The notes: a model not told the origin generated them from the sequence alone. A stretch of DNA of 64,000 nt from JAIVGV01 sp032229975 (GCA_032229975.1 JAVXVG010000056.1:69913-133912); one strand, 5' to 3'; shown: positions 17,261-26,166, numbered from the stretch's first letter. Numbers and translations: made by a program.

Positions 17261-17824
17261 ATGACTTCGACGAAAGAACTCGCGTTGAACGGATCGAGAA
17301 AGCTCGCGCGCGGCGCGGTGCGTGCGCTTGCGACTAAACGACATGAGCCGGCGCAGGTCGAGCATAGTCTCGAACAGTTGAGCCGTTGGATGGATGGCCT
17401 TTTTCGCGTTCCTGGCACGGGTTGGCGTTTCGGCTTGGATGCCATCGTCGGGCTCGTCCCCGGCGTCGGCGACACGTTGACGACCATCGTCTCCTTCTAC
17501 ATCCTCGCGGCGGGCGTGCGCTACCGCGTGCCGAAAGTGACGCTGCTGCGCATGGGCGTCAACATCGCCGTCGATTACGTCGTCGGTTCGATTCCCCTCG
17601 TCGGCGATCTCTTCGACGCGGCTTGGAAGTCGAACCAGATGAACGTCGAGCTGCTTCGTCGGCGCGCGACCGTCTCCGCAGCAGAGGCGCGACACGGTCG
17701 GCTCTCCGACTGGCTCTTCGTCGCGCTCATCATGTTCTTCCTCGTCGCGTTGCTCATCGGCTCAATCGTCGTCACCTACTACGCGCTCACTTACGCCTTC
17801 GCCGGTCTTCAACGTCTGTTCTGA
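17261..17824 (+). CDS. DUF4112 domain protein
   Basis: The 187-aa protein starts at ATG 17261 with GGAGGAGGG about 11 bases upstream. The DUF4112 core is clear: WRFGLDAIVGLVPGVGDTLT, then VNIAVDYVVGSIPLVGDLFD and AAWKSNQMNVELL. A C-terminal membrane helix follows (WLFVALIMFFLVALLIGSIV). Members are small membrane proteins of unknown function. A strong hairpin terminator lies just downstream. Confidence 0.9.
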   Translation: MTSTKELALNGSRKLARGAVRALATKRHEPAQVEHSLEQLSRWMDGLFRVPGTGWRFGLDAIVGLVPGVGDTLTTIVSFYILAAGVRYRVPKVTLLRMGVNIAVDYVVGSIPLVGDLFDAAWKSNQMNVELLRRRATVSAAEARHGRLSDWLFVALIMFFLVALLIGSIVVTYYALTYAFAGLQRLF

Positions 17825-17861
17825 GTGGCGGGCGACGCGATAGACTTTAGCAGCAACGAAA

Positions 17862-17893
17862 AAGGCGACGCGCTCGCGTGAGCGCGTCGCCTT
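17862..17893. terminator. Bidirectional hairpin terminator
   Basis: A perfect 14-bp stem (AAGGCGACGCGCTC and its complement) with a GCGT loop lies between convergent genes. A-rich and T-containing flanks (CGAAAA and CAACTTTTA) suit both directions. Confidence 0.85.
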
Positions 17894-17929
17894 CAACTTT
17901 TAGCGGCGAGTTCTCTCGCTCCGCTTCGT

Positions 17930-18409
17930 TCACGAAGCCGTCGCCTCTTCCGCCTTCGGCAGCAAACGATCAAGCGAGGCAGCGACCATCGAGAAACCGC
18001 GCTCGCCCGCCGCGAAGCAGCGCAACTTCCCTTCCGCGTCGAACAGATAATACGCAGGCACGTAGCCCTGCTCGTTCTGGAACGCGTCGCGCAGTTTGTG
18101 TTCGTTGTCGACGGCGCACGGCTCCGTGATGTTGTACTCCGTCACGGCATCGCGCACTAACTCCGTGTCGGAATCCGCCTCGTAACGCGGCATATGAACG
18201 GCGACGACGCGCAGGCCCTGCGCCCCGCGCTCTTCGCGCCACTGCGCCACGCGCGGCAAATTCTCCTTGCAGACGCCGCAGCTCACAGACCAGAAATGCA
18301 CGAGCGTCGGGTGGCCCTCCACCTCATGCGCGGCGTGCGCGCCCGTCGCATTCATCCACTCGGTCGCGCCTTCGAGCGAAGGCATCTGTGTCCCAATTCT
18401 CATCGGCAT
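17930..18409 (-). CDS. Thioredoxin-fold (TlpA/redoxin-like) protein
   Basis: The 159-aa protein has the redoxin pattern TLVHFWSVSCGVCKENLPRV, with active-site motif C-G-V-C, then LRVVAVHMPRYEADSD and GYVPAYYLFDAEGKL. No signal peptide is seen, so it is probably cytoplasmic. GAGGTG precedes ATG 18409; ATG 18403 is an alternative. It lies downstream of the peroxiredoxin on the same strand, and could take part in peroxide defence. Its reductase is not in the window. Confidence 0.85.
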   Translation of the reverse strand: MPMRIGTQMPSLEGATEWMNATGAHAAHEVEGHPTLVHFWSVSCGVCKENLPRVAQWREERGAQGLRVVAVHMPRYEADSDTELVRDAVTEYNITEPCAVDNEHKLRDAFQNEQGYVPAYYLFDAEGKLRCFAAGERGFSMVAASLDRLLPKAEEATAS

Positions 18410-18425
18410 GACAACACCTCACAAA

Positions 18426-18492
18426 GCACTCAGCAGTCAGCAAGACAGCCCATCTCGTTTGGCTGACTGCTGACTGCTGAGCGCTGATTGCT
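18426..18492. repeat. Heptad fold-back repeat, CAGTCAG type
   Basis: CACTCAG CAGTCAG CAAGACA faces GGCTGA CTGCTGA CTGCTGA, with two more CTGA-type steps before the peroxiredoxin stop. It fills the spacer between the peroxiredoxin and redoxin genes. Confidence 0.8.
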
Positions 18493-18494
18493 AC

Positions 18495-19058
18495 TTACGC
18501 ATTGAGCGTCGCCTGACCCGGTCGCCATTCGGCAGCGCAGAGTCCGCCGGTTTGCAGGGCCTGTATGACGCGCAGAGTCTCTTCCGCCGAGCGACCGACG
18601 TTCAAGTCGTGTACGACCTTGTAGCGCAGGACGCCTTCCGGATCGATGACGAAGAGACCGCGCAACGCGATGCCCTTGTCCTCGATCAAGACTCCATACT
18701 TGCGCGAGACCTCCTTTGTGATGTCCGCGCCGAGCGGATACTTCAGGCCCTCGACGCCGTTCTTATCCTTCGGCGTCTTGATCCACGCGCGATGCGAATG
18801 GACGGAATCGGTCGAGACGCCGATCACTTCCGCGCCGATGCCGAGGAAGTCGTCGTAGCGATCGCTGAAGGTTGTCAACTCCGTCGGGCAGACGAAGGTG
18901 AAGTCGAGCGGGTAGAAGAGCAGCACGAGCCACTTGCCCTTGTAGTCCGCGAGCTTCACGTTCTGATCGAGCTTCTCCAAGTTCTTGGTCGAAGCCATGT
19001 CGAAATCGGGCGCGGGTTTTCCCACCTGCGCTGTCTCTTGCATCGTCTCAATTGCCAT
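18495..19058 (-). CDS. Typical 2-Cys peroxiredoxin (AhpC/TSA family)
   Basis: The 187-aa protein starts at ATG 19058 with GGAGGAG upstream (ATG 19073 would add five residues). The peroxidatic cysteine lies in FYPLDFTFVCPTELTTFSD and the resolving cysteine in GGLCAAEWRPG, the pattern of typical 2-Cys enzymes. It reduces hydrogen peroxide and alkyl peroxides in the cytoplasm. The Fur/PerR-type gene lies directly upstream on the same strand, so peroxide-dependent control is plausible. Confidence 0.95.
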   Translation of the reverse strand: MAIETMQETAQVGKPAPDFDMASTKNLEKLDQNVKLADYKGKWLVLLFYPLDFTFVCPTELTTFSDRYDDFLGIGAEVIGVSTDSVHSHRAWIKTPKDKNGVEGLKYPLGADITKEVSRKYGVLIEDKGIALRGLFVIDPEGVLRYKVVHDLNVGRSAEETLRVIQALQTGGLCAAEWRPGQATLNA

Positions 19059-19180
19059 CTCTATCTCCTCCATGCATGGTTGATGATTTCTTCAAGCGCG
19101 CCGCGCGTCTTGGTGATCTCGTCGTCGTCGCCGCGCCGAAATGTCTGAATCGTTCGGACAAAAGTTTTCGACGCAAGGCA

Positions 19181-19594
19181 TCACGTCTTGCAGTCGGGGC
19201 ACAGCCCGTAGAGCGTCAGGTGTATGGACTGCGGCTTGAAGCGCGAGCGACGCGCGGCAAGTCGCATGAGCGCGGCGGTCTCCGCCAGATCGAAGTCGAG
19301 CAACTTGCCGCAAGCGGTGCAGACGGCATGATCATGCCGCGAGGTCTCGCGGTCGTAGCGACTCGCGGCGTTGCCGAAGGTGATCTCGCGAATCAGTCCC
19401 GCGTCCTTCAGATAGCGCAACGAGTTATAGACGGTAGCGAAGCTGATCGAAGACTGACGCCCCCGCGCGACAGCGAAAATCTCCGCCGCCGTCAGGTGGC
19501 CCTCGCTCGCCTGCACCACGTCGAGGACGACCCGTCGCTGCTTCGTCAGCGAACGCGCCCCGTCGCCGCCCCGTGTCTCCGTGTTTGAACTCAT
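19181..19594 (-). CDS. Fur/PerR-family regulator
   Basis: The 137-aa protein has the Fur winged-helix (LTKQRRVVLDVVQASEGHLT, then SFATVYNSLRYLKDAGLI) and the dimerisation domain with structural zinc cysteines in VCTACGKLLDFD and LCPDCKT. A regulatory metal site is suggested by SRHDHAVC. Position next to a peroxiredoxin and the type of operator favour PerR, but this is inference. The start at 19594 has no clear ribosome binding site. A perfect 21-bp palindrome lies 14 bases upstream, consistent with autoregulation. Confidence 0.88.
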   Translation of the reverse strand: MSSNTETRGGDGARSLTKQRRVVLDVVQASEGHLTAAEIFAVARGRQSSISFATVYNSLRYLKDAGLIREITFGNAASRYDRETSRHDHAVCTACGKLLDFDLAETAALMRLAARRSRFKPQSIHLTLYGLCPDCKT

Positions 19595-19608
19595 GGTTGT
19601 TTAAGCTG

Positions 19609-19629
19609 GATTTAGAATAATTCTAAATC
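19609..19629. promoter_or_regulatory. Fur/PerR-box-like palindromic operator
   Basis: A perfect palindrome: GATTTAGAAT, a central A, then ATTCTAAATC. Its core TTAGAAT-A-ATTCTAA has the 7-1-7 form of Per and Fur boxes. It is directly upstream of the Fur/PerR-family gene. Confidence 0.8.
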
Positions 19630-19684
19630 GAAGAATTGTCAAGCGCAAGATAGTTGGTAGAGACGGATCATTCCGGCTACTGAT

Positions 19685-20755
19685 TCAAAGCGTCGGGTGC
19701 TGCTCGACGAAGCCGATGAGTGCGCCCACATAAGATGAGAAGGGCGGGCAAGCGATGCCATGCGGCGCGAGCAGTTCCTGCGCGCGCGCGGTGTCGTAGG
19801 TCTGTCGCAGGAAGAAGTAGGGCGCGCCGACGCGGGGCAGCCCCGTGAGTTTTTCGGAGACTTTAAAGGCGAGCGACTTTTGCACGAGCGCGGGCGGCAC
19901 AGTCAAGAGCGAGCCGCGACGCGCGAGCGATTGCGCGATGGTCTCGAACAACTCGTGCGTGGTGAGAGGCTGCGGGTCTGCTATTTGGACGGTCGCACCC
20001 ACCGCACGCTCGTCTCGCGCGAGGGCCGCCATCGCCTCGACGACGAAATCGATGGGCACGACATTCAGACGCACGTCGCGGTTGCCGATGTTGGCGAGCG
20101 AGAGGAGGCGTGGCTGCATGAGCAGGTACTTGATCAGGTAATAGACGCCGTCGTACTTCGCCGTCTCGCCCGTCAGCGAATCGCCGCAGACAACCGACGG
20201 GCGGAGGATCGTGATAGGCAATTCACTCTTCAGATCATCGACCTCGATCTCAGCGAGATACTTCGTCTCCTCGTAGTGATTGCGAAAGCCCGCGTCGTGG
20301 CGCAACTCGTTCTCGCCGATGACGCCTTCACGCCGACCGGCCACATAGCACGTCGAGACGTAATTGTAGCGACGCAGATTCTTCACTCCGCGCGCGAACG
20401 CGTTGACGTTGCGCGTGCCTTCGACGTTGACGCGGTGCGCGAGATCGCGCTCGACGCCGAGATCGTAGATCGCCGCGAGATGAAAGATCGCCGCCGTCTC
20501 ATCCACAGCCGCGTCGTAGTCTGCGACGGACATTCCGAGTCGATCTTTCGTGATGTCACCTTCGACGATGCGGAAACGATCCGCACCCGCGTCGATCTCC
20601 GCAGAGAGTCGTGCGATCTCTGCGTGCGCGCGTTCGACGAACGCGGGTTGCACGAGCAGTATGAACCGGCCGCCGTCACCCGCGAGCCGCGCGATGAGCC
20701 GACCGGCGATGAAGCCGGGGAAGCCCGTGAGAAAGATCGTTTCGCTTGATGTCAT
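19685..20755 (-). CDS. Extended SDR, male-sterility/fatty-acyl-CoA-reductase-like
   Basis: The 356-aa protein starts at ATG 20755 (MTSSETIFLTGFPGFIAGRL). The nucleotide-binding motif is TGFPGFI. The Y-x3-K pair is in NHYEETKYLAEIEV, preceded by YNYVSTCYVAGRREG and followed by ITILRPSVVCGDS. The layout is that of extended SDRs related to fatty-acyl-CoA reductases and thioester reductases. The substrate is unknown; lipid metabolism is possible since an acyl-CoA thioesterase lies upstream in the same unit. It begins 17 bp after the pepA stop. Confidence 0.82.
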   Translation of the reverse strand: MTSSETIFLTGFPGFIAGRLIARLAGDGGRFILLVQPAFVERAHAEIARLSAEIDAGADRFRIVEGDITKDRLGMSVADYDAAVDETAAIFHLAAIYDLGVERDLAHRVNVEGTRNVNAFARGVKNLRRYNYVSTCYVAGRREGVIGENELRHDAGFRNHYEETKYLAEIEVDDLKSELPITILRPSVVCGDSLTGETAKYDGVYYLIKYLLMQPRLLSLANIGNRDVRLNVVPIDFVVEAMAALARDERAVGATVQIADPQPLTTHELFETIAQSLARRGSLLTVPPALVQKSLAFKVSEKLTGLPRVGAPYFFLRQTYDTARAQELLAPHGIACPPFSSYVGALIGFVEQHPTL

Positions 20756-20772
20756 CGAAGTTTGCAGCGAGG

Positions 20773-22386
20773 CTATCGAGCACCGTGCTCCGAGCCGCAT
20801 ACTAGCTCGACGAGTGTGCGAACGCCTGTGCCGGTCGCCCCCGCAGGCGAGTAAGTGGTCGGCTCTTCGAGCCAAGCGGTGGCCGCGATGTCGAGATGAA
20901 CCCACGGAGTCGGCGCGGCAAACTTGCTGAGTAACAACGCCGCGCCGGTCGCATCGGGGCGGCCACCGTAGTTCTTGAAGTCTGCGATGTCGCTCTCGAT
21001 CTTCTTCTCGTAATCGTCCGAGACGGGCATCCGCCAGACGGGCTCGCCCGCGCGCTCCGATGCGCGCGTAACTTGCGCCGCCCATGCGTCGTCGTTGCTG
21101 AAAAGTCCGGTGCGATGATCGCCGAGTGCGACGATGATCGAGCCGGTGAGCGTCGCGAGATCGACGATGCGTGTCGCGCCGAGACTCTTCGCGTAGGTGA
21201 TGCCGTCAACCAAGACGAGGCGGCCCTCGGCGTCGGTGTCAACGACCTCGATGGTGTAGCCCGCGAGCGTGCGGACGACATCGCCGGGTTTGATGGACTT
21301 GCCCGAAGGCATATTCTCTGCGGTCGGCACGATGGCGACGATGCGTCGTCGCGGCTTGAGTTGCGCGATAGCGCGCAACGCGCCAAGCGCGGCGGCCCCG
21401 CCAGCCATGTCCGCCTTCATCTCTTCCATGTTCTTCGCGGGCTTGATCGAGATGCCACCCGTGTCGAACGTAATGCCCTTGCCGACGAACGCGAACAACT
21501 CGTCGCCGACACTCGCGTTGCCGTTTGCGTCAGAGTTGACGCGCGCAGCTTCCGCTTCCTCGCTCAACTCTTCCGGCTCGTAGCGCACGACGATCAATGC
21601 GGGCGGCTCGTCCGAGCCCTGACCGACGCCCCACAAGCCGCCCATGCCCCGCGCGCGAATCTCTTCCGCGCCGAGCGTCTCGACGACGAGACCGAACTCG
21701 GCGGCCATCTCCGCGGCGCGGCGCGCGAACTCGCGCGGCGGCAGACTCGCGCCCGGCTCGTCTGCAAGCGAGCGAGCCCAGTTGATTGATTCGCCGACAA
21801 TACGACCGCGCCCGATCTCCTCGTTCATGCGCGCACGCACGCTCTCGTCTTGCACGTCCGAGATGATGACGAACTCGACGAGCGTGCTTCCGTCTTCACC
21901 ATCAACGACGCTCTGGTAAAAATCGTTCGCATAAGAGCCGAGGTGCGCGCCTTCGGCTGCGGCGCGTGCGATCCGCGCAGGGTCTTCGCACGCGGGCAGG
22001 ATGAATGCGACGCCACGGGCCTTTGCCTCATTCGCTCGACGCACGGCTGCGGCTGCTGCGCGTCGCACGCCGCGCGTGTCGTCGCGCTCATGCGCGTTAC
22101 GCTCGCCCTCGCGCTGGCCCATGCCGAGGAGGAGCAGGCGTTGCGCGCCGTCTTGCGTGGACGTGTGCAGAAGTAGCGATTCATCTTCGTCGCCTTTGAA
22201 CTCTCCCGCAGAGAGGATCGCGCGCACGGCTTCGAGCAACGGGCCCTTCGCACTGCAAAGCTCCGCGTCGCGCGCGTGCGCGCCGAAGACGCAGAGCGCC
22301 GTGATGTCGCGCGCGTCGGACTTAGCAGGCGCGTGGGCTAAAGTGATGTTCAGCTTTTGCGGATTTCTATTGCGTGTCGGAGGCAT
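20773..22386 (-). CDS. pepA: Leucyl aminopeptidase (M17)
   Basis: The 537-aa protein has the M17 metal site: VGKGITFDTGGISIKPAKNM, MKADMAGGAAALGAL and VVDTDAEGRLVLVDG. The last differs from the common NTDAEGRL by Asp for Asn. The end of the catalytic domain reads HLDIAATAWLEEPTTYSPAG. It is a two-metal hexameric aminopeptidase acting on N-terminal residues in the cytoplasm. I chose ATG 22386; a GTG at 22416 would add ten residues. It lies in a unit with the thioesterase upstream and the SDR downstream. Confidence 0.95.
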   Translation of the reverse strand: MPPTRNRNPQKLNITLAHAPAKSDARDITALCVFGAHARDAELCSAKGPLLEAVRAILSAGEFKGDEDESLLLHTSTQDGAQRLLLLGMGQREGERNAHERDDTRGVRRAAAAAVRRANEAKARGVAFILPACEDPARIARAAAEGAHLGSYANDFYQSVVDGEDGSTLVEFVIISDVQDESVRARMNEEIGRGRIVGESINWARSLADEPGASLPPREFARRAAEMAAEFGLVVETLGAEEIRARGMGGLWGVGQGSDEPPALIVVRYEPEELSEEAEAARVNSDANGNASVGDELFAFVGKGITFDTGGISIKPAKNMEEMKADMAGGAAALGALRAIAQLKPRRRIVAIVPTAENMPSGKSIKPGDVVRTLAGYTIEVVDTDAEGRLVLVDGITYAKSLGATRIVDLATLTGSIIVALGDHRTGLFSNDDAWAAQVTRASERAGEPVWRMPVSDDYEKKIESDIADFKNYGGRPDATGAALLLSKFAAPTPWVHLDIAATAWLEEPTTYSPAGATGTGVRTLVELVCGSEHGAR

Positions 22387-22431
22387 CGGCTCAATCGTCT
22401 CTGAAGTTCCCGGCACACATGCGGATGTGCA

Positions 22432-22857
22432 TCAAGATGTCTGGTGCTGCTCGATGGCGGAGGTGTCGCCGCGCAGCGCATCGCGGTTGATCTTCATCTT
22501 CCGCCGGTTGGCATCGACGGCGACGTAGATGACTTCCGCCTCCGTCACTTTGATGCGCTCCGATGTGCCGCCGTAGCGTTCGGCTTCGACGACGACGCGG
22601 ACGGTGATCGAGGTCGTCCCGAGGCGCGTCGTCGTCGCGTAGAAACTCACCAAGTCGCCGACGAAGACCGGCTCGTGGAAGACCACCTCGCGCATGGCGA
22701 CGGTGACGAAACGCTCAACGCCGGTGCGCCTGTGCGCTTCGACCGCGCCCGCGATGTCGATGTAACTGAGGATGACGCCGCCGAAGATCGTGCCCTGCGG
22801 GTTGGTATCGCGCGGGAGCAGCGTCAGACGGATCGCAGGGTCGCGGTAAGTGTTCAT
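22432..22857 (-). CDS. Hotdog-fold acyl-CoA thioesterase (YciA-like)
   Basis: The 141-aa protein carries the YciA-type motif NPQGTIFGGVILSYIDIAG, with the catalytic-loop region RFVTVAMREVVFHEPVFVGD. A strand pattern typical of hotdog folds follows. It cleaves acyl-CoA thioesters, probably in the cytoplasm. The stop is about 45 bp from the pepA ATG, so the thioesterase, pepA and SDR genes probably form one operon. Confidence 0.88.
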   Translation of the reverse strand: MNTYRDPAIRLTLLPRDTNPQGTIFGGVILSYIDIAGAVEAHRRTGVERFVTVAMREVVFHEPVFVGDLVSFYATTTRLGTTSITVRVVVEAERYGGTSERIKVTEAEVIYVAVDANRRKMKINRDALRGDTSAIEQHQTS

Positions 22858-23198
22858 GCGAGATGAGAGGATGCGTGCGCGCGGCTCGGGCTGTCAAGCG
22901 ATGGCGATATAGGCATTCAGGATCGTTGACCGCAAACGACGAATGCGCGTTGCTTTTCCTCGCCGTGTCAGCCAACTCCGCTCGCTCAGAGGTCATCAAA
23001 ATGCTTGCCGCACAGACAGAAAAAGCGGGTGGCGGTTGGCCGTCATGCTTGCAGCTTCCATCGTAAATGTTTTCTGAATCTCAGTTGTGCGTAAAGTGTC
23101 CGGTCGCCGCTAGTTTTACTGCGTCGCTTCGTGGGTCGAGGCGGCGTTATAATCGTGAGAACGATAGATCGTCTTTGATTCGTTTGAAGAAAGTCCTG
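22858..23198. other. Divergent intergenic region
   Basis: This 341-bp gap lies between the thioesterase (minus) and the second M1 relative (plus). It contains a perfect -10 at 23148 and no other structure that I can support. Confidence 0.5.
23148..23153 (+). promoter_or_regulatory. Candidate -10 element TATAAT
   Basis: A consensus TATAAT stands in GC-rich surroundings 45 bp before the M1-TPR start. The -35 region is not recognisable. Confidence 0.45.
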
Positions 23199-25253
23199 AT
23201 GATGAGCAACTTTTCCGCACGCCTTTCGAGAACATTAGCGGGCGCATTCGCCTGCCTCGCGCTCGCCTTCGCCGCACACGCCGCGCCCTCGCAAGCAACG
23301 CCCGGTCGCGCGAAGTTCGATGTGACGAGCTATCGCATCGATGCCGAGCTGCGACCCGCCGAGCACATCCTGCGCGCCACGGCCGACGTGAACTTCACGA
23401 CGCAGGACACGACGCGCACGGTCGTCTTCGAGTTGAACGGCGCGCTCAAGGTCGAGTCGGTGGAGCGCAACGGCAAGCCCGTCGTGAACTTCGTGCAAGA
23501 CCCCGTCGGGCTCGATCAGTTGGGGCCGAACGTGCGCGTCGATCTCGGTGAAGTGGTTGCGGCGAATACGCCCGTGACTTTGCGCTTCAAGTGGTCGGGC
23601 GCGCTCGTCACGCCAGAAGGGGGCCCCCTTGCGACGAAGCGGCTAGCTTACGTCGGCAGCGAAGGGTCGTATTTGATGTACGCCTCGCGCTGGTTTCCCT
23701 TCCACGATTACGCCGCAGACCGCGCGACCAGTGACATCACCGTCACGGTTCCGTCGGGCATCGTCGTCGCAGGCACGAGCGATGAGCCCGTCGCGGCGCA
23801 GCAGTCGGGCGCGAACACACGCTTCCACTTCGTTCACAAGACGCCCACGCTCGTCGGCAACTTTGCCGCCGCACACTACTCGACGCGCACGCTCAAGATG
23901 GGCAACTACCAGATCGACTTCTACGTCCAGCCCGGCTCGGAAGCGCGCATCGAACGCTACGGCGAGTTGGCCGGCAAGGCTCTGGAATACTACACGACGG
24001 CTTACGGCGCGCCGGCCTTCGGCACGCACTACGTCGTCGCGGAGATCGACGACGAGAGCCTCGACGCCTACGCCGGTAACGGCATGGAGTTTCTCTCGGC
24101 GAGCTTCTTCGATCCGCAGCGCGCGGCGAAGGAGGAGCGCGTCGAGCGCGAGCTGGCTTACCAGTGGTGGGGCTTCACTGTCGGTCTCAAATCTTTCGAT
24201 GATGCGTGGCTCTCACAAGGTTTATCCGAATGGAGCGGCTTCGCTTTCCGCGAGGCGACTTTGCAGGGGCCACAACTCGACGCCGCGCAACGCGATATGC
24301 AGGAGCGCGCTTTGATGTTCGAGCAGTCGGCCTCGCTTTTGCGCGCGCCGTCGGCGCTCGACGACACGTCGCCGCAGTATCAGTCCGTCATGTTCTACAA
24401 GGGCTCGATGGTCTTTCGTATGCTGCGCGAAACGATGGGCAAGGCGAAGTTCGATCAACTTCTACGCACCTTCGTCGAACAGTATCGCGGGCAGAGCGCG
24501 TCCATCGACGACTTTGAGAAGCTGAGCGATCAGATTGCGGGGCGCAAGATGCGCTTCTTCTTCGCGCGCTGGGTCGAAGGCACGGGCGTGCCTGAATTCT
24601 CCGTTGACTATCAGATCATACGCACGCGTGCGGGCAAGTTTCGCGCGCGCGGGACGGTGAAGCAGAACTTCGAGGGCCTGAATATGCCCGTCGAATTGAT
24701 GCTCAGGGCCGAGGGCGACACCAACAACCAGACGCAGACCGTGAAAGTTGAAGACAAGAGCGAGGACTTCGACATCGAATCGAACGGCGCGCCCGTCGAG
24801 GTCATCGTCGATCCGAACAACAAAATACTGCGGCTCTCAGACGAGTTGCGCATCTCCATCGTCGCGCGTCGCGGCATCGAGTTGTTTCGCGACGGGCAGT
24901 ACGCCGAAGCGCAGAGACAGTTGGAAGAGGCTTTGAAGCTCGACAAGTCGAACTCGTGGATCTACTACAACCTCGGCTTGGTCTATCTCGAACAGCGCAA
25001 CTACGATCCCGCGATTGACAACTTCAAGGCGGCCCTTGCGGGCAATCTCAAGCCTTCGTGGATCGAGGTCTGGTCGCGTATCAAGATGGGCAACGCCTAC
25101 GACTCGAAGGGCGACCGCACGCGCGCCGTCAATGAATACAACAAGGCGGTCGAGTCCGGGATCAACTACGACAACGCGCAACGCTCCGCCAAGCAGTTTC
25201 TCGCGACGCCCTACGATCCGAAGGCGGCGGCCCAGCAGGCGGCGAGCCAGTAA
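23199..25253 (+). CDS. M1 aminopeptidase-like protein with all zinc ligands lost, plus C-terminal TPRs
   Basis: The 684-aa protein has a signal peptide (SRTLAGAFACLALAFAAHAA), an M1 N-terminal beta domain, a degenerate gluzincin core and TPR repeats (about 550-660, e.g. QYAEAQRQLEEALKLDKS and WIYYNLGLVYLEQRNYDPA). Where M1 enzymes have HExxH-x18-E, it has R317-E-L-A-Y321 then Q340 (ERELAYQWWG, WLSQGLSEW). All three zinc ligands are replaced while Glu318 remains. GAMEN is NGMEF. It is very probably not a peptidase, rather an exported binding or scaffold protein. ATG 23202 is an equally possible start. Confidence 0.87.
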   Translation: MMSNFSARLSRTLAGAFACLALAFAAHAAPSQATPGRAKFDVTSYRIDAELRPAEHILRATADVNFTTQDTTRTVVFELNGALKVESVERNGKPVVNFVQDPVGLDQLGPNVRVDLGEVVAANTPVTLRFKWSGALVTPEGGPLATKRLAYVGSEGSYLMYASRWFPFHDYAADRATSDITVTVPSGIVVAGTSDEPVAAQQSGANTRFHFVHKTPTLVGNFAAAHYSTRTLKMGNYQIDFYVQPGSEARIERYGELAGKALEYYTTAYGAPAFGTHYVVAEIDDESLDAYAGNGMEFLSASFFDPQRAAKEERVERELAYQWWGFTVGLKSFDDAWLSQGLSEWSGFAFREATLQGPQLDAAQRDMQERALMFEQSASLLRAPSALDDTSPQYQSVMFYKGSMVFRMLRETMGKAKFDQLLRTFVEQYRGQSASIDDFEKLSDQIAGRKMRFFFARWVEGTGVPEFSVDYQIIRTRAGKFRARGTVKQNFEGLNMPVELMLRAEGDTNNQTQTVKVEDKSEDFDIESNGAPVEVIVDPNNKILRLSDELRISIVARRGIELFRDGQYAEAQRQLEEALKLDKSNSWIYYNLGLVYLEQRNYDPAIDNFKAALAGNLKPSWIEVWSRIKMGNAYDSKGDRTRAVNEYNKAVESGINYDNAQRSAKQFLATPYDPKAAAQQAASQ

Positions 25254-25281
25254 AGACCGCAACAGCGAAACACCAGAAAGC

Positions 25282-25320
25282 GAAAGGCTCACGACCTCGG
25301 TTGTGAGCCTTTCACGTTTT
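25282..25320. terminator. Hairpin terminator between convergent genes
   Basis: An 11-bp perfect stem (GAAAGGCTCAC and its complement) is followed by ACGTTTT on the plus strand and by CGCTTTC on the minus strand. It separates the M1-TPR gene and lpxI. Confidence 0.85.
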
Positions 25321-25344
25321 CGTCGCGCTCTTGATTGACGATGC

Positions 25345-26166
25345 TTACGCCTGCGCGACGGCGACCATGCTGACGCGATGCTTGTCGGCAAACGTGATCA
25401 TCTCTTTGGGATCGAACATCAGAGTCTTGCCTGCGGTCAGGCACAGGCACGTCGCGCCCGCTTCGATCATCGACTCGATTGTCGGAAGCCCGACGCAAGG
25501 CACGTCGAAGCGCATATCTTGAGACGGCTTGGCGACCTTGACGACTGTGAGACGACCGCGCGCGAGTGTTCCGGCCCGACGGATCGTCTCGTCTGTTCCC
25601 TCCATCGCTTCGACGGCGACGCAGGCCCGCGAGCGCACGACGATGGTTTGACCGAGATCGAGCCGCGCGATCTCTCTCGCGACTTCCAAGCCGTATTCGA
25701 TGTCGCCGCGCTCGCGCGAGTCGGGCGCGCGTCGCGTGAGCGTGCCTTCGCGCGGGAGTTGATCTTGCAGGAAGTAGGTCGAGTCGATCAGCTCGATGCC
25801 TTCGCGCGCGAGTTCGTCTGCAACCGCGCCAATGAGCGCGTCTGTGTTGCGGCGCGGAAGCGAGACTAAGACTTTGAGCATACGCACGTCGGGGATCGCG
25901 CCGCTGAAAATCTGCACGTGTTTGACCTGCCCGGCCATGATCGCGCGCGTCACTCCCTCGCGCTTGAAGAAGCGGATCATCCTTCCGAGTTGCCCGATGC
26001 CGATCCACTGCACGTGCCCGCCGATGGTTTCGGCAGCGCGCTCGATCTGCGGATCGGTCTCCTCTTTGATCGCCGCGACGGCCAGCTCCGCGCCCGCGCG
26101 CGCCGCGCCTTCGATGACGAGGAACGGGAAACTTCCGTTGCCCGCGATGAGACCGAAGCGCGTCAC
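25345..26166 (-). CDS. lpxI: UDP-2,3-diacylglucosamine pyrophosphatase LpxI-like
   Basis: The 273-aa protein starts at GTG 26166, which overlaps the lpxA stop (GTGA). The LpxI (former DUF1009) pattern is present: RFGLIAGNGSFPFLVIEGAA, VTRAIMAGQVKH, and near the C-terminus CVGLPTIESMIEAGATCLCL. LpxI hydrolyses UDP-2,3-diacylglucosamine to lipid X and UMP on the cytoplasmic side, replacing LpxH. It is the last gene of the bamA-to-lpxI unit; lpxB is not adjacent. A terminator lies just downstream. Confidence 0.92.
   Translation of the reverse strand: MTRFGLIAGNGSFPFLVIEGAARAGAELAVAAIKEETDPQIERAAETIGGHVQWIGIGQLGRMIRFFKREGVTRAIMAGQVKHVQIFSGAIPDVRMLKVLVSLPRRNTDALIGAVADELAREGIELIDSTYFLQDQLPREGTLTRRAPDSRERGDIEYGLEVAREIARLDLGQTIVVRSRACVAVEAMEGTDETIRRAGTLARGRLTVVKVAKPSQDMRFDVPCVGLPTIESMIEAGATCLCLTAGKTLMFDPKEMITFADKHRVSMVAVAQA

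Noticed and set aside
20756..21085. N-terminal extension of the SDR gene
   Set aside because: The extra codons run antisense-free but through pepA in another frame, and the conserved TGFPGFI motif follows directly after ATG 20755.
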